Of a stretch of DNA of 62,833 bases, positions 1-6,830 are shown in pieces. Each line of letters opens with the position of its first letter. Position 1 is the stretch's first letter. Source of the stretch: SAR202 cluster bacterium (GTDB taxonomy: Bacteria > Chloroflexota > Dehalococcoidia > Lucifugimonadales > VGZY01); NCBI GenBank assembly GCA_016872355.1, contig VGZY01000008.1:1-62833 (forward strand), written 5' to 3'. The translations under genes and the position numbers were made by a program. Under the pieces are notes generated by a model, which saw only the letters and a list, made by a program, of their open reading frames with translations, searched no databases and was not told the origin of the DNA.

Positions 1-1
1 C

Positions 2-109
2 TACGTGAAGGTCAGGTATATGGGTCTGCAAAGAAACCAGACAGAGATGTGGCTAAAGTGCATGGCCTACAACCTGCGCCGGGCTGAACGGCTGGTATTC
101 GCGACCTAA
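2..109 (+). CDS. Transposase C-terminus (partial, IS5-superfamily-like)
   Basis: The open frame enters from the left edge and ends with TAA after 35 residues. It contains VRYMGLQRNQ followed by a leucine/asparagine helix and an arginine-rich tail (NLRRAER). This resembles the extreme C-terminus of IS5/IS1182-type DDE transposases, where a KVRYRGL..N block follows the last catalytic residue. The catalytic core lies outside the window, so the family call rests on one short motif. It is followed after 5 bp by a strong hairpin. The intact element, or only a remnant, could lie to the left. Confidence 0.6.
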   Translation, partial: YVKVRYMGLQRNQTEMWLKCMAYNLRRAERLVFAT

Positions 110-114
110 AAGTG

Positions 115-144
115 GCGCCAGGCTGCCTAATGGCAGCCTGGCGC
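115..144. terminator. Perfect 13-bp stem hairpin after transposase
   Basis: Arms 115-127 and 132-144 are perfectly complementary (GCGCCAGGCTGCC and its complement) around a TAAT loop. It begins 5 bp after the transposase stop codon. There is no clear T-run, so it may be a terminator or part of the IS end. Confidence 0.55.
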
Positions 145-232
145 TTACGCTCCGGCTTCGAAACATGCCTGACGGCGGATGCCGGGGCTAAAAATTCGCC
201 CGAACACGACATCAATTTGAAGAGGCTCGTCC

Positions 233-605
233 AAAATCCTCTCCTCCCGAGGTAACGCAAAGGTCTCCCGAGGGAGAGGCCTTTGCCGCTCTGGGCAAAG
301 GGTGAGGGCTAATGGCTGTTCTGCCTTCGCTCTCCTCCGAACGTAGGGGCAGGTCCCCGTGCCTGCCCCGGCTGTTGGGTCGACAGACCTCGCCATCAGG
401 CCCGGTCCCCGCCCCCGGGGCAACCATCCGCCGCGGTGGACCCCTACGACATCCAGGACCACCCACCACACCCCGGGGCAGGCACGGGGACCTGCCCCTA
501 CGTTCGGACTGGACAGCCGTAGCCCTCACCCCTTCGCAAAGCCTCAGGGCAGGCTCTACGGACAGGGTCCCGCAGGCCTCTCCCTCGGGGAGAGGAGGAA
601 TCCCG
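233..605. repeat. Nested inverted-repeat region (MITE/REP-like)
   Basis: This gene-free stretch is a repeat inside a repeat. The inner arms, 337-371 and 473-507, are 35-bp perfect inverted copies that begin CCGAACGTAGGGGCAGG. Outside them, CTCTCCC...GGGAGAG hairpins and an AGCCCTCACC-type word occur on both sides in opposite orientation (about 235-312 and 526-600). Open frames here look like shadows. The CGTAGGGGC terminus recurs at 47124-47210 and, decayed, at 61123-61193. Confidence 0.75.
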
Positions 606-611
606 CCCTGC

Positions 612-1682
612 TTACTGCTCGATTTCCAGCTTCACACCCGGGTGCACGTACTCCTTGTCCTTCTGGTAGACCTGCAACCGTCCGCAGTTGTCCGTGACAA
701 TGATGCGGTACGCGTCGTCCACGCGAATGCCCGTCGGGCGCTGGAACCGCCCCATCCCGGTGTAGTCCTTCACCTGCCGGTACGCCTTGATCGTCCCCGG
801 GTCCCTCCGGATGATGTACTCACCGGCCTTTGAGAGCGTCGTCGCATCGCCATAGAGCGCGGCGATGATGTCGCCGTTCGGCTCGTATATCTGCACGCGC
901 TTGTTGCCCCAGTCCGTCACGTACACGTCGCCGTCCGCGTCAACCGCCACGCCCGCCGGATGGTCAAGCTCGCCGCCGGACTCCGGTATCGTGCCGAACG
1001 CCATCAGGTGCTTGCCGTCCGCCGTGAACTTCTGGACGCGGTTATTCCCCCAGTCCGCAACGTAAACGTCGCCCTTCCTGTCGATCGTTATGCCCCAGGG
1101 CAAGCTCAGTTGACCGGGACCCGTGCCGTGGCTTCCAAACGTGAGGAGGTGCTTCCCTTCGCGGGTAAACTTCTGCACGCGGTGGTTGCGACTGTCCACA
1201 ACGTAAAGGTCGTCGTTCTTGTCGAACACAATGCCCGCCGGACCGTCCATCAGTCCGGGCGCGGCGCCGCGGTCCCCCCACATCGCAACGTGCTCTTTGC
1301 CGGGATTGGAGTCCGGATACGGGATGATCCCGTCCGGGCTGAACGACATCACGCAATTGAGCCCCTCGTCCGATACCCAGACCGTGCCGTCTTTGCCGAC
1401 AGCGATGCCCACCGGCCAAACGAACTCCTTGCGGGCGAAGTCGCCGATGTGGTCCTCCCCCAGCGTCGTCTTCCCCACGCGGCCGCAGTCCGCAATATCG
1501 CCCCCCGTGCCGCCCCGGCTAAGGACAAAGATAATCTCTTTGTCCTTAGCCGGGTCCTGGTGCGCGATCGCCAGGTCCACGGGGTTCCGGTACCCACCGG
1601 TGCGCCCATTAACCTCGTTGGTTGGCCGCCCCAGCGAATACTGGAAGTGCCATACACGTCCCGCGGCAGCCGTCGTAATCAT
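612..1682 (-). CDS. NHL-repeat beta-propeller protein
   Basis: The product is 356 aa without a signal peptide. It is built of about five NHL-type blades with the pattern P-x-G-(I/V)-x(2)-D-x(2)-G-(D/N)-(V/L)-Y-V-x-D-x(2)-N-x-R-V-Q, e.g. blades containing GDVYVADWGNNRVQKF and GDVYVTDWGNKRVQIY. NHL propellers serve as ligand-binding or lyase scaffolds, and no catalytic residues can be assigned here. The ATG at 1682 is preceded by GGAG at a 6-bp spacing, supporting this start. The gene is on the same strand as the next two genes, but the gap to the four-helix gene is filled with short-word repeats. Confidence 0.85.
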   Translation of the reverse strand: MITTAAAGRVWHFQYSLGRPTNEVNGRTGGYRNPVDLAIAHQDPAKDKEIIFVLSRGGTGGDIADCGRVGKTTLGEDHIGDFARKEFVWPVGIAVGKDGTVWVSDEGLNCVMSFSPDGIIPYPDSNPGKEHVAMWGDRGAAPGLMDGPAGIVFDKNDDLYVVDSRNHRVQKFTREGKHLLTFGSHGTGPGQLSLPWGITIDRKGDVYVADWGNNRVQKFTADGKHLMAFGTIPESGGELDHPAGVAVDADGDVYVTDWGNKRVQIYEPNGDIIAALYGDATTLSKAGEYIIRRDPGTIKAYRQVKDYTGMGRFQRPTGIRVDDAYRIIVTDNCGRLQVYQKDKEYVHPGVKLEIEQ

Positions 1683-1694
1683 CGTTCGCTCCGC

Positions 1695-1735
1695 TCACGG
1701 TAGTTGGTAGTAGGTAGTCAGTAGTCAGTTTGCAG
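1695..1735. repeat. AGTAGTC short-word array (left arm)
   Basis: Degenerate tandem copies of TAGTCAG/TAGTTGG words. An oppositely oriented array lies at 2168-2200, on the other side of the four-helix-bundle gene. Confidence 0.7.
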
Positions 1736-1805
1736 ATGATGGAATTCCATCGTCGGGAATAACTCTTTCAGTTTTGACTTGCGTTAGAAGACTCGCTCGC
1801 AACGA

Positions 1806-2138
1806 TTAGAGTTGCTTGCTGAGTGCGATTAGCTTTGATTGAAGTCGCTGATGTTCGTCGGCGGTCAGATAGCCAAGTCGTCGCGCAATTTCAAGCTGAG
1901 TGTCCAACTCGGCGAGGGAGCCTTGAGAGATCGCGATAAACCGGACGTTTTCCTTCGCGCCGCTTCTGGCGTAACCCTCCGCTATATTGGAGGGGACTGA
2001 GACTGCTGCACGCTGCATTTGGCTGGCCAGCGCGTACGTTTCTGAATTTGGGAAGGTCTTCGTCAGTGCGTAGATGTACTGAACGAGCTCAATCCCGCCC
2101 TGCCAGACTCGTAAATCTCGATAGCTTGCGAAGGACAT
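1806..2138 (-). CDS. Four-helix-bundle protein (S23/IVP family)
   Basis: The product is about 110 aa. It begins MSFASYRDLRVWQ and contains the family hallmarks F-P-x-x-E-x-Y-x-L-x-x-Q-x-x-R-A-A-x-S-V-x-x-N-I-A-E-G followed by a helix with Q-x-S-x-A-E-L-x-T. This family is named for genes found inside 23S rRNA intervening sequences; the free-standing genes are widespread and of unknown role. I chose the ATG at 2138, nine codons into the longer frame, because the conserved domain starts there. Both flanks carry inverted arrays of AGTAGTC-like words, so the gene may sit in a small mobile cassette. Confidence 0.85.
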   Translation of the reverse strand: MSFASYRDLRVWQGGIELVQYIYALTKTFPNSETYALASQMQRAAVSVPSNIAEGYARSGAKENVRFIAISQGSLAELDTQLEIARRLGYLTADEHQRLQSKLIALSKQL

Positions 2139-2167
2139 TTCTCGCTCACATATTCCCGGTTTCAATC

Positions 2168-2200
2168 CGACTACCGACTACTGACTACCGACTACTGCTT
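2168..2200. repeat. GACTACC/GACTACT short-word array (right arm)
   Basis: Degenerate tandem words CGACTACCGACTACTGACT, inverted relative to 1695-1735. The array lies between the four-helix gene and the DUF1800 stop codon. Confidence 0.7.
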
Positions 2201-3614
2201 ACCCGAACTGGTACTCCCTGGTGCCCGCAATGAGGGCCATTACCTCGCTCGCGCGCTGGGCGGAGCGCTGGTACTGCTCGCGGGTCGCCCACGAGATCGG
2301 GCCGCCTGCTTCAATGTGCGCGATGAGCTCCCGCCGAGTGTCCGGCGTGGCCTTCACCGGCCCCATCAGGTCTATGCAGCGGTCCACGAACTTATCCGCC
2401 GTCATCGCAACGCCGTTCGATGTCGCGATGCGCCGGATGATCTCGCTGATCCCCGGCAGATCGGGATTGCCGAAGCGCTGGGTGGCGAAGTTCACGCGCT
2501 GCACCAGTGCGCCGCTGTTGATCCACTCCTTGCCCGTGTGCCAACCCTCTACACTCGGGGGGTCCAGCAGGCTCTGTCCCATGTACCCTGTCTCATTGGA
2601 CGTGTCGGTCCACCGCGGGTCAGGCCCGTTCATGTCGCCGGAGACCTTCAGCGTCTCCACCATCAGCTCGGCAGGGTTCTTCACCTTCTGGTACATAGCG
2701 TTCTTGAAGAAGTCGGAAGTGAAGATAGCCTTCATCACAGGCTTGATCTCGTAGTCCGACTTCACAAACGTGTCTGTGATGAACTTGATTGCGGCGGGAT
2801 CGCGGGGAGGCTCTATCGACCACGCCGGGACCTGAGGCTCGTCCGCCACAAAGAAGTTGTAAAGGTGCCGTGCGATAAAGGTATGGCAGCCCGGCTGCTG
2901 GACGATGATGTCGATGATATCCTCGCCGTTGAACCTGCCTTTGTGGCCCAGGAAGGTCTTCTCGCCGGCGTCGTGGTCCTCCGGCCGGTACTCGAAATTC
3001 CACAGGTGGGGACCCCACAACAGCCAGTGTAGCTTTGTGTTTATCGTCCAGCCGGTGAACGCGCGGGACGCCTCGAAAACATCCTTCTCGGTGTAGTTGC
3101 CAATGCCCATGGAAAAGAGCTCCAGCAGCTCCCGTCCCCAGTTCTCGTTCGGCTGGCGCTTGTGGTTCTCGTTGTTGTCCAGCCAGAAGATCATTGAGGG
3201 GTTGCTAGCCAGCGTCACAAGGAGGTCGCGGTAGTTGCCCATCCCCTCCTTGCGGAAGATGTCGATCTGCGTCACCAGCTCGTACGCGCTCTCGACTTTC
3301 GCATGGCCGGTCGCGAATACCTGGTGCCAGAACAGCGCCATCTTCTCGGCCAAAGGCCGCTTAGTCGTCACCATGCGATAAAGCCAGTGGTGCTGGCCGT
3401 TCGTCAGGCCGAAGGGGCGCTCGGTGTAGGGGTGGTACCTGTAGAGGAGGTTGAGGTCGTCGTCCGGCTGGGAATCGGGGTCGAGCAGCATCTCAAGCGT
3501 CGCATCGTAGCCACGCTCCGCCAGCTTCTCCAGCTCCGCGCGAGAGGCGCCGAAGCCTGCCCGTCGCATCAGGTGCGCAATCAGCGCAATCTCGTCTGTC
3601 TTAACCGTGGTCAT
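2199..3614 (-). CDS. DUF1800 family protein
   Basis: The product is 471 aa with a typical DUF1800 N-terminus (IAHLMRRAGFGASRAEL) and conserved blocks such as KMALFWHQVFATG, NPSMIFWLDN, NENWGRELLELFSMG and a late PSVEGWHTGKEWI. DUF1800 proteins are common in Planctomycetes, Proteobacteria and Chloroflexota and are usually paired with a DUF1501 gene; no DUF1501 gene is present here. The function is unknown. The ATG at 3614 has AAGGAGA upstream at good spacing. A strong minus-strand promoter lies at 3680-3708. I see no signal peptide, which is unusual because many homologues are exported. Confidence 0.92.
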   Translation of the reverse strand: MTTVKTDEIALIAHLMRRAGFGASRAELEKLAERGYDATLEMLLDPDSQPDDDLNLLYRYHPYTERPFGLTNGQHHWLYRMVTTKRPLAEKMALFWHQVFATGHAKVESAYELVTQIDIFRKEGMGNYRDLLVTLASNPSMIFWLDNNENHKRQPNENWGRELLELFSMGIGNYTEKDVFEASRAFTGWTINTKLHWLLWGPHLWNFEYRPEDHDAGEKTFLGHKGRFNGEDIIDIIVQQPGCHTFIARHLYNFFVADEPQVPAWSIEPPRDPAAIKFITDTFVKSDYEIKPVMKAIFTSDFFKNAMYQKVKNPAELMVETLKVSGDMNGPDPRWTDTSNETGYMGQSLLDPPSVEGWHTGKEWINSGALVQRVNFATQRFGNPDLPGISEIIRRIATSNGVAMTADKFVDRCIDLMGPVKATPDTRRELIAHIEAGGPISWATREQYQRSAQRASEVMALIAGTREYQFG

Positions 3615-3679
3615 GACACATCTCCTTACGTGGCACTCTCGATGCGCGCAAACTGCAAATGGCCCACTGTGGGATTTCG

Positions 3680-3708
3680 AGTTTAGCCACGGCCGGAACT
3701 TGTGTCAA
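3680..3708 (-). promoter_or_regulatory. Sigma70-type promoter of DUF1800 gene
   Basis: On the minus strand, TTGACA (3703-3708) and TAAACT (3680-3685) are separated by 17 bp and lie about 65 bp upstream of the ATG. A weaker plus-strand pair, TTGTGT (3700-3705) and TACATT (3724-3729) with an 18-bp spacer, overlaps it and could serve the divergent carbonic-anhydrase-like gene. Confidence 0.65.
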
Positions 3709-3759
3709 GGTTGCCCAATCGGCTACATTAACTCAGACCTTTTTTCTGGGAGCCGGATA

Positions 3760-4245
3760 TTGCTATCGAAGCCGTCTATCTACGTCACAGGCACACTATG
3801 GAAGCGGGCCCGCCCCGGGACGCTCGTCGTCGCCTGTTCCGACGGCCGACTCCAGGAGAACCTCGATGACTTCCTGCACCAGGGGCTGGGGATAGCCCAC
3901 TACGACAGGCTTTACGCGCCGGGCGGCGGCGGGGTGCTCTCCAGGAGCGGGTCGGACTTCCTTCGCTCCGACCACTTCAGGAGCGAGTGCAAGTACCTGA
4001 TAAACCTGCACGCTGTAACCGACCTGTATCTGATCTTCCACGGCCCGAGCTCCACCGGCCCGGAGGAGGCCCTCTGCGCCGACTATCGCCGCAAGATGCC
4101 CTGGGCATCCGTGGAGGAGGTCAGGCACCAGCAGTCGCTGGACGCCCGAGACGCCATGTCCCTCGCCTGGGACCGCCCCGTCCGCATGCACGCCTATGGC
4201 TGCGAGGTAACCCGCGACGACGCCGTCCGGTTCATCGCGTTGTAG
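3760..4245 (+). CDS. Beta-carbonic-anhydrase-like protein
   Basis: The product is about 161 aa. Near the N-terminus it has VVACSDGRL, which matches the C-x-D-x-R motif that supplies a zinc cysteine and the Asp/Arg dyad of beta-carbonic anhydrases. It continues with a glycine-rich PGGGG loop and a strand ending LYLIFHG. The second zinc motif of true enzymes (H-x-x-C) is not evident after that strand, so CO2 hydration is doubtful. The frame is open further upstream, but TTG at 3760 has GGGAG at 7-bp spacing and starts close to the domain, so I prefer it. It is divergent from the DUF1800 gene. Confidence 0.7.
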   Translation: MLSKPSIYVTGTLWKRARPGTLVVACSDGRLQENLDDFLHQGLGIAHYDRLYAPGGGGVLSRSGSDFLRSDHFRSECKYLINLHAVTDLYLIFHGPSSTGPEEALCADYRRKMPWASVEEVRHQQSLDARDAMSLAWDRPVRMHAYGCEVTRDDAVRFIAL

Positions 4246-4384
4246 TCCGCTGCCCGTCCGCTCCCGGTCTGCAGGCTCGTCTGCCGTCCCGAAGTGACCC
4301 GCGCCGCCGCGGACCGGCCCTTCAAGATGTGCCGTGAGCACTCAAACGGCGGGAAAGCGCCCCAATGCGCCTGCTGGCTAAGGC

Positions 4385-4525
4385 CTACATCGGCGGCGGG
4401 CCCACGCCGAACTGCTCGCCCACCCACATGATCGCGAACACCAGCGCAATCACGATTGCCAGCGCTATCCCGAATCGCATCCAACCGATCGATATCTCCC
4501 GCGCCCTGCTTATCACAGCTTTCAT
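4385..4525 (-). CDS. Small single-pass membrane protein (46 aa)
   Basis: A short reading frame starts MKAVISRAREISIGWMRFG, continues with a hydrophobic helix (IALAIVIALVFAIMWVG), and ends GVGPPPM before TAG. A strong GGGAGG lies 6 bp before the ATG. The positively charged N-terminus suggests an N-in topology. It lies 34 bp downstream of another tiny membrane protein gene, so the two are probably co-transcribed. I do not recognise a family; the evidence is the ribosome site, the clean transmembrane segment and the tandem arrangement. Confidence 0.6.
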   Translation of the reverse strand: MKAVISRAREISIGWMRFGIALAIVIALVFAIMWVGEQFGVGPPPM

Positions 4526-4559
4526 GGCAGACCTCCCGCGGTCATCGCACCACCGAGGC

Positions 4560-4709
4560 TCACGGCCTCGCTCCGTACAACATGCTAAGCAACATCAACG
4601 CAATAACTATCAAGACCACCGCCGCCATCCCAAGCACCGCCCGCCCGCACCCCGCCGCGGTGCTTCTTGTATGCCACGGCTTAAGCCTGTAAGGATACCC
4701 GTGTCTCAT
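4560..4709 (-). CDS. Small single-pass membrane protein (49 aa)
   Basis: A short frame begins MRHGYPYRLKPWHTRST. It has a basic N-terminal half followed by a transmembrane segment (MAAVVLIVIALMLLSML) and a short GARP tail before TGA. AGGGG lies about 6 bp upstream of the ATG. The N-terminus is rich in Arg, His and Tyr, giving a strong inside-positive signal. It is followed by the 46-aa membrane protein and preceded by the arrestin-like gene at 4795, possibly all one transcript. No family is recognised. Confidence 0.5.
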   Translation of the reverse strand: MRHGYPYRLKPWHTRSTAAGCGRAVLGMAAVVLIVIALMLLSMLYGARP

Positions 4710-4737
4710 CCCCAGCCCCTAATCCACCGCATCATAA

Positions 4738-4806
4738 CTCCCATGTCTCAACTCTCAACTCTCAACTCCTAACTCACTGCTCACTGCTAACGGCTCACTG
4801 CCCACT
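4738..4806. repeat. CTCAACT / CTCACTG short-word array
   Basis: CTCAACT words repeat about three times, then ACTCACTGCTCACTGC words run into the 3' end of the arrestin-like gene. It has the same style as the arrays at 1695, 2168, 17462 and 21755. Confidence 0.65.
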
Positions 4807-5322
4807 CCCCACCACCACCTTCACTGCCGACTCCGCCACGCCGTTCCGGCCCCGGGCCACATCCACCGTCGCCACCAGCTTCCAGGTGAACGTCCACGAC
4901 GTTGTCGAGTCCTTCTCAAGCTCCTTCGCGTCCTGCAGGCGCCTCGGCTCCGCGATGCCTATCGGCATCTTTACCGCGTACGACTGCACCTCGCCCGAGC
5001 CCAGCTTCGCCTTGCCGATCAGGCTGCCCGTGCTCCGGACGTGCTTCTCAATCTTGCTCGTCGTCGTGGGCGTCGCCGCTACATAGTCGTTGCTGCGCGT
5101 CACTACGCCGCCCTGCAGCGCGGCGCTTCCGCCCATCCCCATCGTGCGCACCGTCTCCGCCTTGGTGAACTTCTCCTCCAGCACCAGTTCCACCACTCCG
5201 CCTCTGATCTCCACGCTTCGCTCCGGCCGCACCTCAACGGTTACCTCAATCGTCTCGCCGAGCCTGTACGCCCGGTCATCGAACTTCAGCGTCACAGGCA
5301 CACTCTTCGATTTGAAAAACAT
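4795..5322 (-). CDS. Arrestin-like (Spo0M-type fold) protein, paralog 1
   Basis: The product is about 175 aa starting MFFKSKSVPVTLKFDDRAY. It is predicted to be all-beta: GETIEVTVEVRPERSVEIRGG followed by VELVLEEKFTK, which matches the bacterial arrestin/Spo0M beta-sandwich style, and a last strand set ending VDVARGRNGVAES. ATG at 5322 is preferred over the upstream TTG because GGAG sits 8 bp before it. A paralog lies at 6269-6787 with the same opening (PVTLKF-D-R-Y-R). Both transcription units have an ATCACA-N6-TGTGAT palindrome upstream. No signal peptide is seen, so it is likely cytosolic. The function is unknown. Confidence 0.7.
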   Translation of the reverse strand: MFFKSKSVPVTLKFDDRAYRLGETIEVTVEVRPERSVEIRGGVVELVLEEKFTKAETVRTMGMGGSAALQGGVVTRSNDYVAATPTTTSKIEKHVRSTGSLIGKAKLGSGEVQSYAVKMPIGIAEPRRLQDAKELEKDSTTSWTFTWKLVATVDVARGRNGVAESAVKVVVGSGQ

Positions 5323-5372
5323 CGGTGCGTCTCCGTGCAATAACGTTATACGTCACAGCCCATCGCCCGCGC

Positions 5373-5390
5373 ATCACACGACTCTGTGAT
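5373..5390. promoter_or_regulatory. Palindromic operator ATCACA-N6-TGTGAT (copy 1)
   Basis: A perfect 6-bp inverted repeat, about 50 bp upstream of the arrestin-like start. The same half-sites and spacing, plus a flanking GC, occur at 8597-8614 upstream of the CRTAC1 gene. The half-sites resemble CRP/FNR-class TGTGA words in outward orientation, but the regulator is unknown. Confidence 0.6.
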
Positions 5391-5448
5391 TCTATACCAA
5401 CTACGTGCCCGGCGCTGCTCAAAGCACTCTCTCCAACCACATCCGCTA

Positions 5449-5475
5449 TGTATTACAGTATCAGATTGTATTACA
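5449..5475 (+). promoter_or_regulatory. Tandem TGTATTACA operators of the toxin-antitoxin unit
   Basis: TGTATTACA, itself a TGTA-N-TACA palindrome, occurs at 5449-5457 and 5467-5475, 18 bp apart and about 50-75 bp before the antitoxin ATG. This placement fits autorepression by the AbrB-type antitoxin. Confidence 0.6.
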
Positions 5476-5523
5476 ATGAGTGATGTCCTTACCAAATCAT
5501 GGGTGGTACGGGAGAAACACACG

Positions 5524-5790
5524 ATGAAGGAAATGAAGACAAGGATTACTCAAAAAGGCCAGGTTACTATCCCTGCCGAAATCAGAAGCCGTCTGGGCCT
5601 GAAGCCCAGGGATACCGTCAGATTCACAATGGAGGGCGACATTGTAACTCTCGCGGCGGCAAAGTCCCGGTTACTCGAGGGATTCGGCGCTGTCAAACCT
5701 CACAAGCGCCCTGAAGATTGGCGGAAGATTCGCGAGGAAACTGAGAGGGCTATTGCCGAGGATGTAATTCGCGAGGATGTGGAGTCGTGA
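5524..5790 (+). CDS. AbrB/MazE-type antitoxin
   Basis: The product is 88 aa beginning MKEMKTRITQKGQVTIPAE. This is the swapped-hairpin AbrB/SpoVT DNA-binding domain, with the signature R-I-x-x-K-G-Q-V-T-I-P-x-x-I-R-x-x-L-G-L and D-x-V-x-F. The C-terminal half is charged (DWRKIREETERAIAED) and would wrap the toxin. I chose ATG 5524 over longer in-frame options because the domain begins there and GGGAG lies upstream. The stop overlaps the toxin GTG by 4 bp, which indicates translational coupling. Two tandem palindromes upstream probably mediate autoregulation. Confidence 0.88.
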   Translation: MKEMKTRITQKGQVTIPAEIRSRLGLKPRDTVRFTMEGDIVTLAAAKSRLLEGFGAVKPHKRPEDWRKIREETERAIAEDVIREDVES

Positions 5791-6197
5791 CAACCGCCAG
5801 GTTCCTGGATACTAACATACTGCTCAGGTATTTCTCTGGTGATGACAAAACCAAGGCGGAAAAAGCTCTCGCGCTTCTGATGAGGGTGGAGCGGGGCGAC
5901 GAGAGAGTGGAGACTTCCGTCGTAGTCGTCTGCGAAACCATATTCACGCTCACGAAGTCATATGGAGTCACAAGGTCCGAAGTGAAGAGACTGCTGGCCC
6001 CTATTCTTCAAATGAAGAACTTCAATCTGGTCGGCAAGGCCGTTTGCCTTGATGCCCTCGACGTTTTCGAATCAAACAACGTGTCGTTCGCTGACGCCTT
6101 CAATGCCGTCTACATGAAGTCCCGAGGCATGACCGAAGTGTATAGCTGGGACTCAGACTTTGACCGACTTGAAGGGGTAACGAGGGTATCCCCTTAG
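5787..6197 (+). CDS. PIN-domain toxin (VapC family)
   Basis: The product is 136 aa with PIN-domain acidic residues D8 (FLDTNILLR), E50 (VCETIF), D103 (FADAFNAV) and a final DSDFD around 122-126. It is a predicted Mg-dependent ribonuclease acting on RNA. It starts at a GTG that overlaps the antitoxin stop (GTGA). Its partner is AbrB-type rather than the RHH/Phd type; this AbrB-PIN pairing is known (VapBC with AbrB-like VapB). Base composition is lower in GC than the neighbours, consistent with acquisition as a mobile module. Confidence 0.9.
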   Translation: MTTARFLDTNILLRYFSGDDKTKAEKALALLMRVERGDERVETSVVVVCETIFTLTKSYGVTRSEVKRLLAPILQMKNFNLVGKAVCLDALDVFESNNVSFADAFNAVYMKSRGMTEVYSWDSDFDRLEGVTRVSP

Positions 6198-6268
6198 GTC
6201 CGACGGATCGTTGGGGTTTGACGATTCTGCGACCGACGGCTTTAGTTGGGCTCTTCGGTACCCCGGCT

Positions 6269-6787
6269 CTATTCCAGCACCACGACGACCGGCCGCTCCG
6301 CCACCGCGTCTCGCGCCATCCGTACATCTACCGTGGTTCGTACCTTCCAGTGAAATGTCCAGGTTGCATGGCCCTCCGCTCCCGCCGCCTTCGACTCCCG
6401 CAGGTGCCTCGGATCGGACGCGGCAATCCTCAGGTCGAAACGATAGGACCGTGTCTCCCCGGCCTCTAGTAGGGCCTTCTCAGCGCGCCTGGCGGCGCTG
6501 TGCACATACTGTTCGGTCTTGACTGAAGGCAATATCGGATCCGGACGGTACGCGAAGTAACCGAGATGCCCGCTCCCATGCAGCCCGCGGGCGCCGCCCC
6601 ACCCGACAGTCATCGACTTCTCGGTCTTCGTCAGCCGCTCCTCCAGGACAAGCTCCACTTTGACGCCGGGTATCCCAACCTTCCGGTCAGGCCGGAATCC
6701 TTCTGTAACGTCGATGGTCTGCCCGCGTCTGTAAGGCCGGTCCTCGAACTTCAATGTAACCGGCAAGGGTCTGGTCTTGTAGATCAT
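6269..6787 (-). CDS. Arrestin-like protein, paralog 2
   Basis: The product is 172 aa starting MIYKTRPLPVTLKFEDRPY. It is a paralog of 4795-5322: same first strands, VELVLEERLTKTEK in place of VELVLEEKFTKAET, and a shared ending W-T-F-x-W-K-V-x-T-T-V-D-V. It lies 43 bp downstream of the CRTAC1 lipoprotein gene on the same strand, so it is probably the second gene of that unit. The start at 6787 was chosen because homology to paralog 1 begins there; the longer open frame upstream overlaps the CRTAC1 gene. The function is unknown. Confidence 0.7.
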   Translation of the reverse strand: MIYKTRPLPVTLKFEDRPYRRGQTIDVTEGFRPDRKVGIPGVKVELVLEERLTKTEKSMTVGWGGARGLHGSGHLGYFAYRPDPILPSVKTEQYVHSAARRAEKALLEAGETRSYRFDLRIAASDPRHLRESKAAGAEGHATWTFHWKVRTTVDVRMARDAVAERPVVVVLE

Positions 6788-6830
6788 CGCGTCCCCGCTT
6801 TCTTCAAATGACACACGAACCGTCGCCGGT

